Shown here piece by piece: positions 48,871 to 58,254 of a stretch of 64,000 bases of DNA. Position 1 is the stretch's first letter. Each line of letters opens with the position of its first letter. The notes under the pieces are model-generated. The model searched no databases and was not told the DNA's origin. It saw only the letters and a program-made list of their open reading frames with translations. The position numbers and the translations under genes are program-made. This stretch comes from Pelolinea sp. (GTDB lineage Bacteria > Chloroflexota > Anaerolineae > Anaerolineales > Anaerolineaceae), in assembly GCA_030692365.1 (NCBI GenBank), contig JAUYCC010000071.1, forward strand, positions 21,226 through 85,225. Direction: 5' to 3'.

Positions 48871-50049
48871 CTAAATGACGCCTAACGCCTTGCCAGTCTT
48901 CCGGAAAGCTTCGAGCCCCTGCTCAAGATCGGATAGGCTGTGGGCGGCCGATATCATTACGCGGATGCGCGCTTTGCCCTTGGGAACGGTGGGATAACCG
49001 ATGGCGGTCGCGAAAATACCCGCGGCGAAGAGTTCGCGGCTGAATTGCTGCGCGATCGGCGCCTCACCCAGCATAATGGGTGTGATAGGCGTCTGGCTGT
49101 GCCCGATATCAAAACCCATTTTTGCCATTTCCTGTTTAAAAAGTTTGGCGTTAGCCCATAACCGGTCAACCAATTCAGTGGATGATTCCAGAATATCGAT
49201 GGCAGTTATGCAACCGGCAACATCCGGCGGGGTCATGGCGGAAGAGAACAGGAATGGCCGACCACGCTGGCGCAGCCACTCCACAATTACCGCGTTACCC
49301 GAGACCACACCGCCAACCACACCGAAGGCTTTTGAAAAAGTCCCAACTTCAATATCCACCTTGCCATGGAGATTGAAATGGTCCACAATCCCGCGTCCGC
49401 CCTTGCCCAACACACCCTCACCATGCGCGTCATCGACCATCAGCAGGATATCATTAGCCTGGGCAACTTCGTAAAGCTTGTCCAGCGGGGCAATGTCGCC
49501 GTCCATGCTGAACACGCCGTCGGTGATGATCATGGCTTTCTCATACGTGCCTTTATTTTCCTTGATCACCTGTTCAAGGTGGGCGGGATCGCAGTGGTTA
49601 TAACGCACAATGCGCGCGCCTGATAGACGGCAGCCGTCAATGATGCTGGCGTGATTTAATTCATCTGAAAAAATGGCGTCGTTTTTCCCGACCAGCGCTT
49701 GGATAGTTCCAAGATTGGCGCAGAACCCTGATTGAAAAGTGATGGCAGCCTCAGATTGTTTAAACACCGAGACGCGTTTTTCCAGGTCCTGATGCAAATC
49801 CATGGTTCCGGCTATGGTTCTGACTGCCGCCGGACCGACCCCATATTTTTCCACTGCCGCTTTGGCGGCAGCGATCATTTTGGGGTGGTTAGCGAGACCG
49901 AGATAATTATTGGAGCAGAAATTTAACACCTTGCGCCCGTCCACCTGCAGCCAGGCGCCCTGTGGTGAGCTGAGCACGCGGATGGTGTTGTAAAAGCCTG
50001 CTTCCTTGAGCGTTTTGATTTCCTGCTGAATCCAATCCAGACGTTTCAT
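48871..50049 (-). CDS. kbl: Glycine C-acetyltransferase (2-amino-3-ketobutyrate CoA ligase)
   Basis: GRKVLNFCSNNYLGLANHPKMIAAAKAAVEKYGVGPAAVRTIAGTMDLHQDLEKR; PLP lysine region EVGTFSKAFGVVGG. ATG 50049 preferred over ORF start 50097. Confidence 0.9.
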   Translation of the reverse strand: MKRLDWIQQEIKTLKEAGFYNTIRVLSSPQGAWLQVDGRKVLNFCSNNYLGLANHPKMIAAAKAAVEKYGVGPAAVRTIAGTMDLHQDLEKRVSVFKQSEAAITFQSGFCANLGTIQALVGKNDAIFSDELNHASIIDGCRLSGARIVRYNHCDPAHLEQVIKENKGTYEKAMIITDGVFSMDGDIAPLDKLYEVAQANDILLMVDDAHGEGVLGKGGRGIVDHFNLHGKVDIEVGTFSKAFGVVGGVVSGNAVIVEWLRQRGRPFLFSSAMTPPDVAGCITAIDILESSTELVDRLWANAKLFKQEMAKMGFDIGHSQTPITPIMLGEAPIAQQFSRELFAAGIFATAIGYPTVPKGKARIRVMISAAHSLSDLEQGLEAFRKTGKALGVI

Positions 50050-50096
50050 GGGGTTCCCTCCCTTCCTCGTGACAATAGTTGATGAAATTTGACTCA

Positions 50097-51731
50097 TTAT
50101 ACTTCTGGCTTAATTTCAGCCAACACGCCCATACCGAGCAAGGCAGCCTTTATGTAAGGTGCCGAGTTGGCTGTGATTTCAGCCGTGGTGGGGTTCTGTC
50201 GCGAAAGAATGTATTTTTTTGCAGGTGAGGTCATCAACCGATCCAGGATTGGCGCAGTTTTAACCTTCAAAACCAGAATATTTTCAATGTCGGCTTCCTG
50301 GCCATGTTTTTCCCAGCTCTCCAGCGCCAGGAGAATATTTTGCAGTACAGGCTTTCTGGCGTAGCGGTGGATGAGCGTGACAAGTTGGCTGACCTTTAAT
50401 CCCTGGTGCTCCATTCTGTGAAAAGCATGGGGACTGAGATGGTAGGAAAATTTATGCCCGCGAACACCCTCCCATTCGCAGCACCGGGCTATTTGATAAC
50501 GAATGTCCCGTGGAAAAAACCTGTCAATAATTATCTTCCCGGATTTCTCAAGTTCAAAATCTTTTTTCTGGATGGCAGGGTACTCTAATTCCTGCCCTGC
50601 CATTAGATTAATAAACCATTTGCTTTTCCTGAAAACAGTCGGAAGGGTATCGCCTTGGGTTTTACCCAGATCCACAAATCCCAACCAGAATAATGGCTTA
50701 AGGATCATAATGCGAAGGTATTCGCCTTCCATGCGCTGCCAATTTTCGAAACCTTTAATATATTCGCCAGTGGCGCTGTTTTTGATGAACCAGGCGTCAT
50801 ATTCGCCCCCTGAACGCAGAATATCCGGATGGCTGTGGTGAACCCAATTGCAGAATTCCTGGATACCAAACCACGATTCATCAGGAAGATTAAGGATTAG
50901 ATCCAATAATAAGGTTCTTGAAGCTTGTGGTTTGTGTTTACGCTGACCTTCAAATTCCAGGGATTCTATCAAATCCAGTTCATCTATTTCCTGGTTGGCT
51001 TTCCATGCTCGAGCCAATTGTCCCAATGCTATTCCGCGGTCAGCTTCAAGAAACTGTTTTACTTTGTCTGAAGATAACACTGAAGGGCTGGTTAATATTT
51101 TTGCTTCCTTGAGCAGGTTAATCAGAAAAGAACTCGGAATACCAGGTGTGAAAGGCTCTAATTCTCCAACTGATAAACTGATTCTTAAGCCTGCCAAAAC
51201 TGTGCAGGCGTGGTCAATAACATGGTCATTGGTAAGCAATGATTTTTCAACTATGTGGGCGGGAACGGGTTTAATACTGTCAGGAACGGACTCCGATTGG
51301 CCTGGTTGAAGGAATTGATAAAACTCATCCGGGATGAACGCGAACTCTCGCAACCCTTGGCCGGTATCAAAAAAAGCCCTGCCAATGAGCGCTTTGTAGA
51401 AGAGGGCTTCTGTTGTATAGACGGGTGTGCGGTCCGGGCGTTCTCGTTCACGACGTACCGCACCCATTTCACGTAATTCTCCAAACTCGCGGGTGAATTG
51501 GTCCCAGGGGATTTTTCCTTTTTCAGCGGCGAGCGCTTTTAAACCTCGTAAGGATTTATCCGACAAAGAATGGAACATCTCCTCCATTATTGAGTCCCGG
51601 CTAATAAGTGTCGCAATCTGTTCAGCGGTTTTTTTCTTAATATCGAGCTCAAGGTCAATCCCCCAGACCTCTGCGATCATGTTGAGGATATCTTCGTCAT
51701 ATTCCCTGATGGTCTCTAGTATCGTCGGCAT
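50097..51731 (-). CDS. Large protein resembling a standalone XPB/Ssl2-like helicase-associated domain, no helicase motor
   Basis: 544 aa; LSDKSLRGLKALAAEKGKIPWDQFTREFGELREMGAVRRERERPDRTP...; no Walker A found. Family call from memory. Confidence 0.45.
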   Translation of the reverse strand: MPTILETIREYDEDILNMIAEVWGIDLELDIKKKTAEQIATLISRDSIMEEMFHSLSDKSLRGLKALAAEKGKIPWDQFTREFGELREMGAVRRERERPDRTPVYTTEALFYKALIGRAFFDTGQGLREFAFIPDEFYQFLQPGQSESVPDSIKPVPAHIVEKSLLTNDHVIDHACTVLAGLRISLSVGELEPFTPGIPSSFLINLLKEAKILTSPSVLSSDKVKQFLEADRGIALGQLARAWKANQEIDELDLIESLEFEGQRKHKPQASRTLLLDLILNLPDESWFGIQEFCNWVHHSHPDILRSGGEYDAWFIKNSATGEYIKGFENWQRMEGEYLRIMILKPLFWLGFVDLGKTQGDTLPTVFRKSKWFINLMAGQELEYPAIQKKDFELEKSGKIIIDRFFPRDIRYQIARCCEWEGVRGHKFSYHLSPHAFHRMEHQGLKVSQLVTLIHRYARKPVLQNILLALESWEKHGQEADIENILVLKVKTAPILDRLMTSPAKKYILSRQNPTTAEITANSAPYIKAALLGMGVLAEIKPEV

Positions 51732-51815
51732 TTTAGCATTGTCTTATTTAATAAGGAGGAAAAAGCCCTTACATAAAAAGAATTAATTGTATATGAAACC
51801 CTTTTTCCATTATAC

Positions 51816-52454
51816 TTGAGCGGATACATTTTTATTTTGTGGAGCGGCGTGTTGCTAAATTTACCGGCTGAATCCAAAATTTTTTATTGCGTCTATTATT
51901 CTCTTCTGGAGCTTTTAGGAGGAGAACAAGCAGATGAGGTATTTTCCTCTGCTGGATTAGACCCATTTGACCTGAAAGCTCCGAATTATTTCAAGCACGG
52001 GTCGGTGCTGCTTGAAAAGGTCGCCGCTGAATTATGCGCTCATTATGGAGAGGAGACTACCCGGGGGCTGCTGATCCGCATGGGTAATGCCTCGCTCACC
52101 TTTTTTCGGAAATATTTCTCTAACGTTGCTCAATTGGGGAGTATAGAAAACCGCCTGAAGCCGCTCGACCGCCGTTTTTTATTATCACTTAAAACTCTCG
52201 CAGAAGTTCTTTCTGACGAAATGGAAGCATCTCTTAATGTCGGCGCTGAAAGCGCCCGTTCTTATGTATGGCAGATAAATAAAGCCGATGGTAATTTAAG
52301 CGCAATAGCACTTATGCCATTTTTCTATTTCGGACTTTTGGAAGAATTTTGCAACTGGCTGGACACAAGAAAGAATTATTTACTGAATTATGAGGCTGGT
52401 GAAAACCGTAAAGATATGGAAGTGATATCTATAGAGATCAGGGATTTGGATTAA
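51816..52454 (+). CDS. Hypothetical protein
   Basis: 212 aa ORF divergent from 50097-51731; start uncertain (TTG at 51816 or TTG at 51852). Confidence 0.5.
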   Translation: MSGYIFILWSGVLLNLPAESKIFYCVYYSLLELLGGEQADEVFSSAGLDPFDLKAPNYFKHGSVLLEKVAAELCAHYGEETTRGLLIRMGNASLTFFRKYFSNVAQLGSIENRLKPLDRRFLLSLKTLAEVLSDEMEASLNVGAESARSYVWQINKADGNLSAIALMPFFYFGLLEEFCNWLDTRKNYLLNYEAGENRKDMEVISIEIRDLD

Positions 52455-52518
52455 AGGTTAATATCTTATTTATTGACAGGTGAAGTAAAATCCAATAAAC
52501 TAAGATAAATCAATTCAA

Positions 52519-52612
52519 TCCGGGGAGCCTGGTAAAACAGGCTGAGAGGAGGATGATGAATCCTCGACCCGCAAAACCTGAACCGGATAATACCGGCGGA
52601 GGGAGATGCAAA
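52519..52612 (+). ncRNA. TPP riboswitch (THI element)
   Basis: CCGGGGAGCC...GGCTGAGAGGAGG...CTCGACCC...AACCTGAACCGGATAATACCGGCGGAGGGAGATGC, conserved CUGAGA, ACCUGA, GGAUAAU elements; upstream of thiN. Confidence 0.93.
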
Positions 52613-52617
52613 AAAGA

Positions 52618-52652
52618 TAGACTCCCTCCAGAGAAAGGGAGTTTTATTTTTA
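52618..52652 (+). terminator. Riboswitch-controlled terminator; 3' arm carries the thiN SD
   Basis: ACTCCCT-CCAGAGAA-AGGGAGT-TTTATTTTT, U-tract ends 2 nt before ATG 52654. Confidence 0.8.
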
Positions 52653-52653
52653 T

Positions 52654-53301
52654 ATGAACACAATCATATTCGCGAATGGAGTGGTTGAAAATCCGGAATT
52701 GCTTACCTCAATTCTGAAATCGGGCGAATTTCTGATCGCAGCAGATGGCGGTTTAAGGCATATCCGAAAATTGGGACTAACGCCTGACCTGGTGATCGGC
52801 GATCTGGATTCAGTCACCGAGGATGACCTTAAATGGATTTTTGAGAATCGCATCGAAACTCGCAAATTCCCTAAGGAGAAAGACCAGACCGATCTGGAAC
52901 TGGCGCTGCAGGCTGCGGTTAATCGCGGTGGCGACCCCATTATCGTTGTGGGAGCTTTGGGCGGCAGGATTGACCAAACTTTAACAAATATCTATCTGCT
53001 GCTGATGCCGGAATTGCAGAGTGTGGATGTTCGCTTTGACGATGGGCATGAAGAAGTTTATCTGGTCCAAAACTATACGGAGGTGAACGGAAAAAAAGGA
53101 GATACTGTCTCTCTTTTACCGCTGCTTTCTCCGGCCAGGGGAATCAAAACAAAAGGCTTGCGGTATCCCTTGCGCGATGAAATTCTTTTTCCTGAACGAT
53201 CCTGTGGTGTGAGTAATGAAATGAAATCTAATAAGGCTGAAATTTCTCTGAAAAGCGGATTGTTGCTGTGTGTTCATACCCGTAAATTGAGAGGAAAATA
53301 A
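52654..53301 (+). CDS. thiN: Thiamine diphosphokinase
   Basis: LIAADGGLRHIRKLGLTPDLVIGDLDSVTEDDLKW; FPKEKDQTDLELALQAAVNRGGDPIIVVGALGGRIDQTLTNIYLL. Confidence 0.92.
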   Translation: MNTIIFANGVVENPELLTSILKSGEFLIAADGGLRHIRKLGLTPDLVIGDLDSVTEDDLKWIFENRIETRKFPKEKDQTDLELALQAAVNRGGDPIIVVGALGGRIDQTLTNIYLLLMPELQSVDVRFDDGHEEVYLVQNYTEVNGKKGDTVSLLPLLSPARGIKTKGLRYPLRDEILFPERSCGVSNEMKSNKAEISLKSGLLLCVHTRKLRGK

Positions 53302-53400
53302 TATGAAAATGAAATGAAATCTAATAAGGCTGAAATTTCTTTGAAAAATGGATTGTTGTTGTGTGTTCATACCCGTAAATTGAGAGGAAAATGATATGAG
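53215..53400 (+). repeat. 93-bp tandem direct duplication (53215-53307 and 53308-53400) spanning the thiN 3' end / thiB start
   Basis: Copies align at offset 93: AATGAAATGAAATCTAATAAGGCTGAAATTTCT(C/T)TGAAAA(GC/AT)GGATTGTTG(C/T)TGTGTGTTCATACCCGTAAATTGAGAGGAAAAT(A/G)ATATGA. Confidence 0.95.
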
Positions 53401-54433
53401 GATGAGATGGATGTTTCCTGTAATACTGTTGGGGATATTTTTTACTGCCTGCAGCCCTGAACCCGCTGCGCTGACAGTGATGGTGCATGATTCCTTTGCC
53501 ATCAGCACCGATGTTATGGCTGAATTTGAAAAAGCGAACAACGTGAAAGTAAATTTTCTCTTGAGTGGTGATGCAGGCAGCATGCTTAACAAAGCTGTTT
53601 TGACCAAAGACGCGCCTGTAGCGGATGTGCTTTATGGTGTGGATAACACTTTCCTTTCAAGGGCACTCTCGGAAGGGATCTTCGAGGCGTATGATTCTCC
53701 TTTGCTTGCGGAGATCCCGGACCAATATAAACTGGATGCAGGGCACCAGGCGCTGCCAGTTGATTTTGGCGATGTTTGCATCAACTATGACAAACGCTAT
53801 TTTTCAGACAAGGGATTGCCGGTTCCAGCAACCTTCGAAGACCTGACCAATCCTGAGTATAAGGGATTGCTGGTCGTTGAAAATCCGGCTACCTCTTCAC
53901 CCGGTCTGGCGTTTTTATTGGCGACGATTGCTGAATATGGAACGGACGGCTACCAGGCCTACTGGCAGCGGTTGAAAGATAATGGTTTAGTGGTTGTCAA
54001 TGACTGGAATACCGCTTATTTGACCAATTTCTCAGGTTCATCCGGGAAAGGCTCGCAACCGTTGGTGGTTTCCTACGGCACCAGCCCGGCATTAGAGGTT
54101 ATTTTCGCGGATCAGAAGCCGGATAAAGCCCCTACCGCATCACTGGTGGGTAAAAATATGTGCTTCAGGCAGATTGAGTTTGTGGGGATATTAAAGGGTT
54201 CAAAGCATCGAGCCCTGGCTGAAAAATTTGTGGATTTCATGCTTTCCAAACGTTTCCAGGAAGATATCCCGTTGAATATGGGTATGTTCCCGGCTAATAA
54301 AACTGCTCAAGTACCAGCGGAATTTACAAAATATGTCCAGGTTCCCGAACAGCCAGCGGCTTTATCCGCTGAACAAATCTCAGCTAACCGGGAGCAGTGG
54401 ATTGAAGCCTGGCGGGCAGTGATGCTGAAATAA
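53396..54433 (+). CDS. thiB: Thiamine ABC transporter substrate-binding lipoprotein
   Basis: GIFFTACSPEPAALTVMVHDSFAISTDVMAEFEKANNVKVNFLLSGDAGSMLNKAVLTK...LPVDFGDVCINYDKRYF. Confidence 0.9.
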   Translation: MRMRWMFPVILLGIFFTACSPEPAALTVMVHDSFAISTDVMAEFEKANNVKVNFLLSGDAGSMLNKAVLTKDAPVADVLYGVDNTFLSRALSEGIFEAYDSPLLAEIPDQYKLDAGHQALPVDFGDVCINYDKRYFSDKGLPVPATFEDLTNPEYKGLLVVENPATSSPGLAFLLATIAEYGTDGYQAYWQRLKDNGLVVVNDWNTAYLTNFSGSSGKGSQPLVVSYGTSPALEVIFADQKPDKAPTASLVGKNMCFRQIEFVGILKGSKHRALAEKFVDFMLSKRFQEDIPLNMGMFPANKTAQVPAEFTKYVQVPEQPAALSAEQISANREQWIEAWRAVMLK

Positions 54434-56128
54434 ATGGTAAATCGAAAATTTGGGATGAGCGGAATCTGGCTTTTGGTAATTCCGCTCATCTTCATGGGCG
54501 CATTTTACTTTTTCCCTCTAGGAAAACTGGTCAGTTTATCCTTTTCCCAGGCCAGTTCCACTATAAATAAAGCTGTCAATTGGCAGATTATCGGTGGCGC
54601 GGCTGGATTTACTTTCTTCCAGGCTGGGTTTTCAACAATTCTGACAGTGCTATTAGGATTACCTGCCGCATATCTTTTTGGAAGGTTCAATTTCACGGGA
54701 AAGAATGCGCTCAGGATAGCATCTACCTTACCTTTTATACTTCCAACTGTCGTGGTCGCAGCCGGATTTAACACGCTGATCGGTCCAAAAGGCTGGTTGA
54801 ATCTAGCGCTCATGGGAATTCTGGGTTCTTCTGAACCTTTGATCAACATCCAGAATTCACTTACCGCTATCCTTCTAGCGCACGTTTTTTATAACACTTC
54901 CATTGTTATCCGGGTTGTGGGTTCAGCGCTTGCCCAGCTTGACCGCAAACTGGAAGATGCCGCCCAGACGCTGGGAGCTTCTCCCTGGAAAACCTTTATG
55001 AAAATCACCGTCCCCTTACTGCTTCCGTCCATCCTATCAGCGGTTTTACTGGTTTTTTTGTTTGACTTCACCAGCTTCGGTGTCATCCTGATGATGGGAG
55101 GACCGCGCTTTACCACGCTTGAGGTGGAAATTTATATCCAGACTATGCAATTTCTGAATCTTCCATTGGCTGGCTTACTTTCGCTGATCCAGTTGGGTTT
55201 TACCATGGTAGTCACATTCTTATTGATGAAAATGGGCGATGGGGGTATAGGGGTGCCGGTAATGCCGCGGCTGCAGCAAGAGGGCTTAAGAAATCCGGTC
55301 AAAGGTTGGGAGAAGGCCTTCACTTTTGTGGTGGTTTTACTTTTACTCCTTTTACTGACCTCTCCAATCGTCAGCCTGGTGATCAGGTCTTTTAGTGTCA
55401 AAGCGCCAGCTATAAATGGGGGAACTGGTGAAAAAATGCACTGGTCACTGAGTTATTATCGCGAATTGTTTATCAATCGACAGCGGTCACTATTTTATGT
55501 ACCACCTATTAAAGCAGTATGGAATTCATTGAAATTCGCGGGTACCTCCGCCTTTATCTCCCTTTCCTTGGGGATGATGCTGGCTTATGGACTGCTTTCA
55601 GGCAAGAATCTTCGTGCGGTTAATCTTTTAATGATGCTGCCGTTGGGAACTTCCGCTGTGACATTGGGGTTGGGCTTCTTCACGGCTTTCTCAGGCGGGG
55701 CAGGGTCGCTGGGATGGGTCGGGCTGCTCATCCCCCTGGCGCACGCGCTGATCTCGCTACCGTTTGTTTTACGTGTAGTTCAACCTGCACTGCAATCCAT
55801 TCCGGCCAACCTGAAACTGGCAGCGCAGAGTTTGGGCGCGAAACCCCTGGATGTCTGGCGTTTTGTTGAACTGCCAATTATCTGGCGCGCGTTAATGACT
55901 GCAGCGGTATACGCCTTCACTATCTCGCTGGGTGAATTTGGTGCCACCAGTTTTCTTTCGCGCCCGGATATGCCAACCATGCCCATCGCGATCTTTCGCT
56001 ATCTAAACTTGCCAGGTTCTTCAAATTATGGCCAGGCAATGGCAATGGCAGTGATCATTCTGTTTGTATGTATTGTCAGCATGGCTTTCCTCGACCGATT
56101 ACAATTCAATTTTCATACCGGGACGTAA
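54434..56128 (+). CDS. thiP: Thiamine ABC transporter permease (double permease)
   Basis: 564 aa with two EAA-type regions (KLEDAAQTLGASPWKTFMKITVPLL; LKLAAQSLGAKPLDVWRFVELPII); follows thiB. Confidence 0.88.
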   Translation: MVNRKFGMSGIWLLVIPLIFMGAFYFFPLGKLVSLSFSQASSTINKAVNWQIIGGAAGFTFFQAGFSTILTVLLGLPAAYLFGRFNFTGKNALRIASTLPFILPTVVVAAGFNTLIGPKGWLNLALMGILGSSEPLINIQNSLTAILLAHVFYNTSIVIRVVGSALAQLDRKLEDAAQTLGASPWKTFMKITVPLLLPSILSAVLLVFLFDFTSFGVILMMGGPRFTTLEVEIYIQTMQFLNLPLAGLLSLIQLGFTMVVTFLLMKMGDGGIGVPVMPRLQQEGLRNPVKGWEKAFTFVVVLLLLLLLTSPIVSLVIRSFSVKAPAINGGTGEKMHWSLSYYRELFINRQRSLFYVPPIKAVWNSLKFAGTSAFISLSLGMMLAYGLLSGKNLRAVNLLMMLPLGTSAVTLGLGFFTAFSGGAGSLGWVGLLIPLAHALISLPFVLRVVQPALQSIPANLKLAAQSLGAKPLDVWRFVELPIIWRALMTAAVYAFTISLGEFGATSFLSRPDMPTMPIAIFRYLNLPGSSNYGQAMAMAVIILFVCIVSMAFLDRLQFNFHTGT

Positions 56129-56135
56129 TGAGACT

Positions 56136-57191
56136 ATGGCATTATTAGAGATCAGGGATATTACTAAGAGTTATCAAAACCACCCGCTGCTTGAAGGTAT
56201 TTCATTTGTTGTTGAAAAAGATGAAACTGTCTGTCTTCTGGGTCCCTCAGGCGGAGGTAAAAGCACGATCTTGAGGATCATCGCCGGACTTGAAACTGCT
56301 GAATCTGGGCAGGTGTTCTGGCAGGACAGGGATATCAGCGCAATTCCGCCATACGCGCGCCAATTCGGATTAATGTTTCAGGATTATGCGCTTTTCCCGC
56401 ATATGAACGTCAGAGAAAATGTGGCGTTTGGACTGCGCATGCAGAAGATGACGGAAAACAAGATTGAGGAGAGTGTGGCAGAAGCGCTTGCACTGGTCAA
56501 CATGAGTAGTTTTACCAATCGGCGAGTGACTGATCTTTCCGGTGGTGAACAGCAGCGCGTTGCTCTGGCGCGCGCCCTGGCGCCCCGACCGCAGTTGTTG
56601 ATGCTGGATGAACCACTGGGGGCGCTTGACCGCACTCTGCGCGAAAAACTGGGAGCGGAATTACGCGGTTTGCTGCGCAAGATGAAAATCCCGGCTATTT
56701 ACGTAACCCATGACCAGCAGGAGGCTTTCTCTATCGCAGACCGGCTCCTGGTGCTTCACCAGGGCAGAATTGTCCAGACGGGCACCCCATTCGAGGTATA
56801 TTCCCGTCCAGCCTCTCCCTGGTTGGCCACATTCTTCGGGATGGATAACCAGATACAAGGTAAGGTTGTCTCTGCAGATCCGCTTATGGTGACCACTGGA
56901 TTTGGTGATTTTGAATGTGCTTGTCCTCAAGGTGATTTTCGTAAAGGAGAAAGAGTTGTACTAGTTTTCAAACCTGCGGGCGCAGAGGTTAGTAAGAATG
57001 CTCATGTGCACAACGAAATTGAAGGACAGGTGGCAGAATCCATTTTCAGCGCTGACCGTTTCAAAACCCAAGTATTGCTAAAGAACGATTTTTGTTTTGA
57101 ATTTCTACTAGAGAGTGAAATTAAAGCTAATCAAAATATCCGACTATTCATCTCACCGGAATCCATTCTGTGCTTTGGGAGCAACCTGTGA
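56136..57191 (+). CDS. thiQ: Thiamine ABC transporter ATP-binding protein
   Basis: CLLGPSGGGKSTILRIIAGLE; LSGGEQQRVALARALAPRPQLLMLDEPLGALD; ATG 56136. Confidence 0.85.
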   Translation: MALLEIRDITKSYQNHPLLEGISFVVEKDETVCLLGPSGGGKSTILRIIAGLETAESGQVFWQDRDISAIPPYARQFGLMFQDYALFPHMNVRENVAFGLRMQKMTENKIEESVAEALALVNMSSFTNRRVTDLSGGEQQRVALARALAPRPQLLMLDEPLGALDRTLREKLGAELRGLLRKMKIPAIYVTHDQQEAFSIADRLLVLHQGRIVQTGTPFEVYSRPASPWLATFFGMDNQIQGKVVSADPLMVTTGFGDFECACPQGDFRKGERVVLVFKPAGAEVSKNAHVHNEIEGQVAESIFSADRFKTQVLLKNDFCFEFLLESEIKANQNIRLFISPESILCFGSNL

Positions 57192-57667
57192 TCAATTCTG
57201 ATGTGACCATCATCAAGAATAACCACATGAATGTTGAGGTCTGGCGTTATGCGGGGAAAATTATTGCTGAAACTCCCAAAGGAATCATCGCTGAAGCGTT
57301 TTTCAATCGCTCTGATCTTGAATTCAACGGGATCCTGCTTAAAAAAGGCGATCGCTTTCTGGAATTGTATTTATACGGTAAATGGTTCAATATCTATGAG
57401 ATTCATGACAAGGACAGCGGCTTTTTGAAGGCCTGGTACTGCAATTTCACCCGGCCAGTCCGTGTGGCTGACCACACTATCTCTTATGATGATTTGGCGC
57501 TGGATTTGTTGGTTTACCCGGATCGGCGCCAGTTGGCGCTGGATGAGGATGAGTTTATCTCCCTGAATTTGAATACGGCTGACCAGCAGCACGCCCGGTC
57601 AGCCCTGAAAGAATTGCAAACCCTGTTTTCTCAATCAGAAATGGTTAATATCCGCGATCTTGTTTAG
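57188..57667 (+). CDS. DUF402-domain protein, GTG start overlapping thiQ stop (GTGA)
   Basis: KNNHMNVEVWRYAGKIIAETPKGIIAEAFFNRSDLEFNGILLKKGDRFLELYLYGKWFNIYEIHDKDSGFLKAWYCNFTRP. Confidence 0.72.
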   Translation: MINSDVTIIKNNHMNVEVWRYAGKIIAETPKGIIAEAFFNRSDLEFNGILLKKGDRFLELYLYGKWFNIYEIHDKDSGFLKAWYCNFTRPVRVADHTISYDDLALDLLVYPDRRQLALDEDEFISLNLNTADQQHARSALKELQTLFSQSEMVNIRDLV

Positions 57668-58238
57668 GACCGGGTTTTTCAGACGTCCTGAGAAATAGAT
57701 ACCAGAATACCCAGGTAAAGAACAGCACTACAATACTGATTACCGCGATCGGCACCACAATCGATAACACCGATAAGGTAGTGGATGTCACATCCTCGGC
57801 CACACTGATCGGCACATTGCCGGCTCCCGCGGTGGCGATACCGACTGCCGGGCGGATGGCAACTGACTTGACCGCGTGAACGCTGCCCGCCATGAGCAGT
57901 CCTAACGTGAGCGCCACAACCGGGTGGAGGGCTGAAACCACATTGGTGCTGGCTGCGAAAACGATCGCGCCGGCAACCGGACGAACAAATGTCTGCACTA
58001 CAAAATCATTGATGTGGTTGATTGCCGGAAATTTATCGACCAGAAATTCGACCATTGTCAAAACAATCAGTAAGCCGATGATCCACCAGTTCATTAAAAC
58101 ATCATATGGCGGATTGAGTTTAATATAAGTCGTATAACGTGCCATCAGCGCAACCACCAGCAGCGGAATATAGGCGTTCAATCCGGCGCTGGCCGAGAGC
58201 CCGAAGGCTGAAAAAATACCTAATAATGCTTCCATCAC
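57645..58238 (-). CDS. DUF4126-like membrane protein
   Basis: GIFSAFGLSASAGLNAYIPLLVVALMARYT; VLTMVEFLVDKFPAINHINDFVQTFVRPVAGAI. Confidence 0.75.
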   Translation of the reverse strand: MMEALLGIFSAFGLSASAGLNAYIPLLVVALMARYTTYIKLNPPYDVLMNWWIIGLLIVLTMVEFLVDKFPAINHINDFVVQTFVRPVAGAIVFAASTNVVSALHPVVALTLGLLMAGSVHAVKSVAIRPAVGIATAGAGNVPISVAEDVTSTTLSVLSIVVPIAVISIVVLFFTWVFWYLFLRTSEKPGPKQDRGY

Positions 58239-58254
58239 TTCTCCATAAGTGAAA

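Noticed and set aside
53116-53607. 163-aa minus-strand ORF with an internal protein repeat (SSQFTGMNTQQQS)
   Set aside because: It is the antisense reading of the 93-bp thiN/thiB duplication; the plus-strand genes are clearly real.
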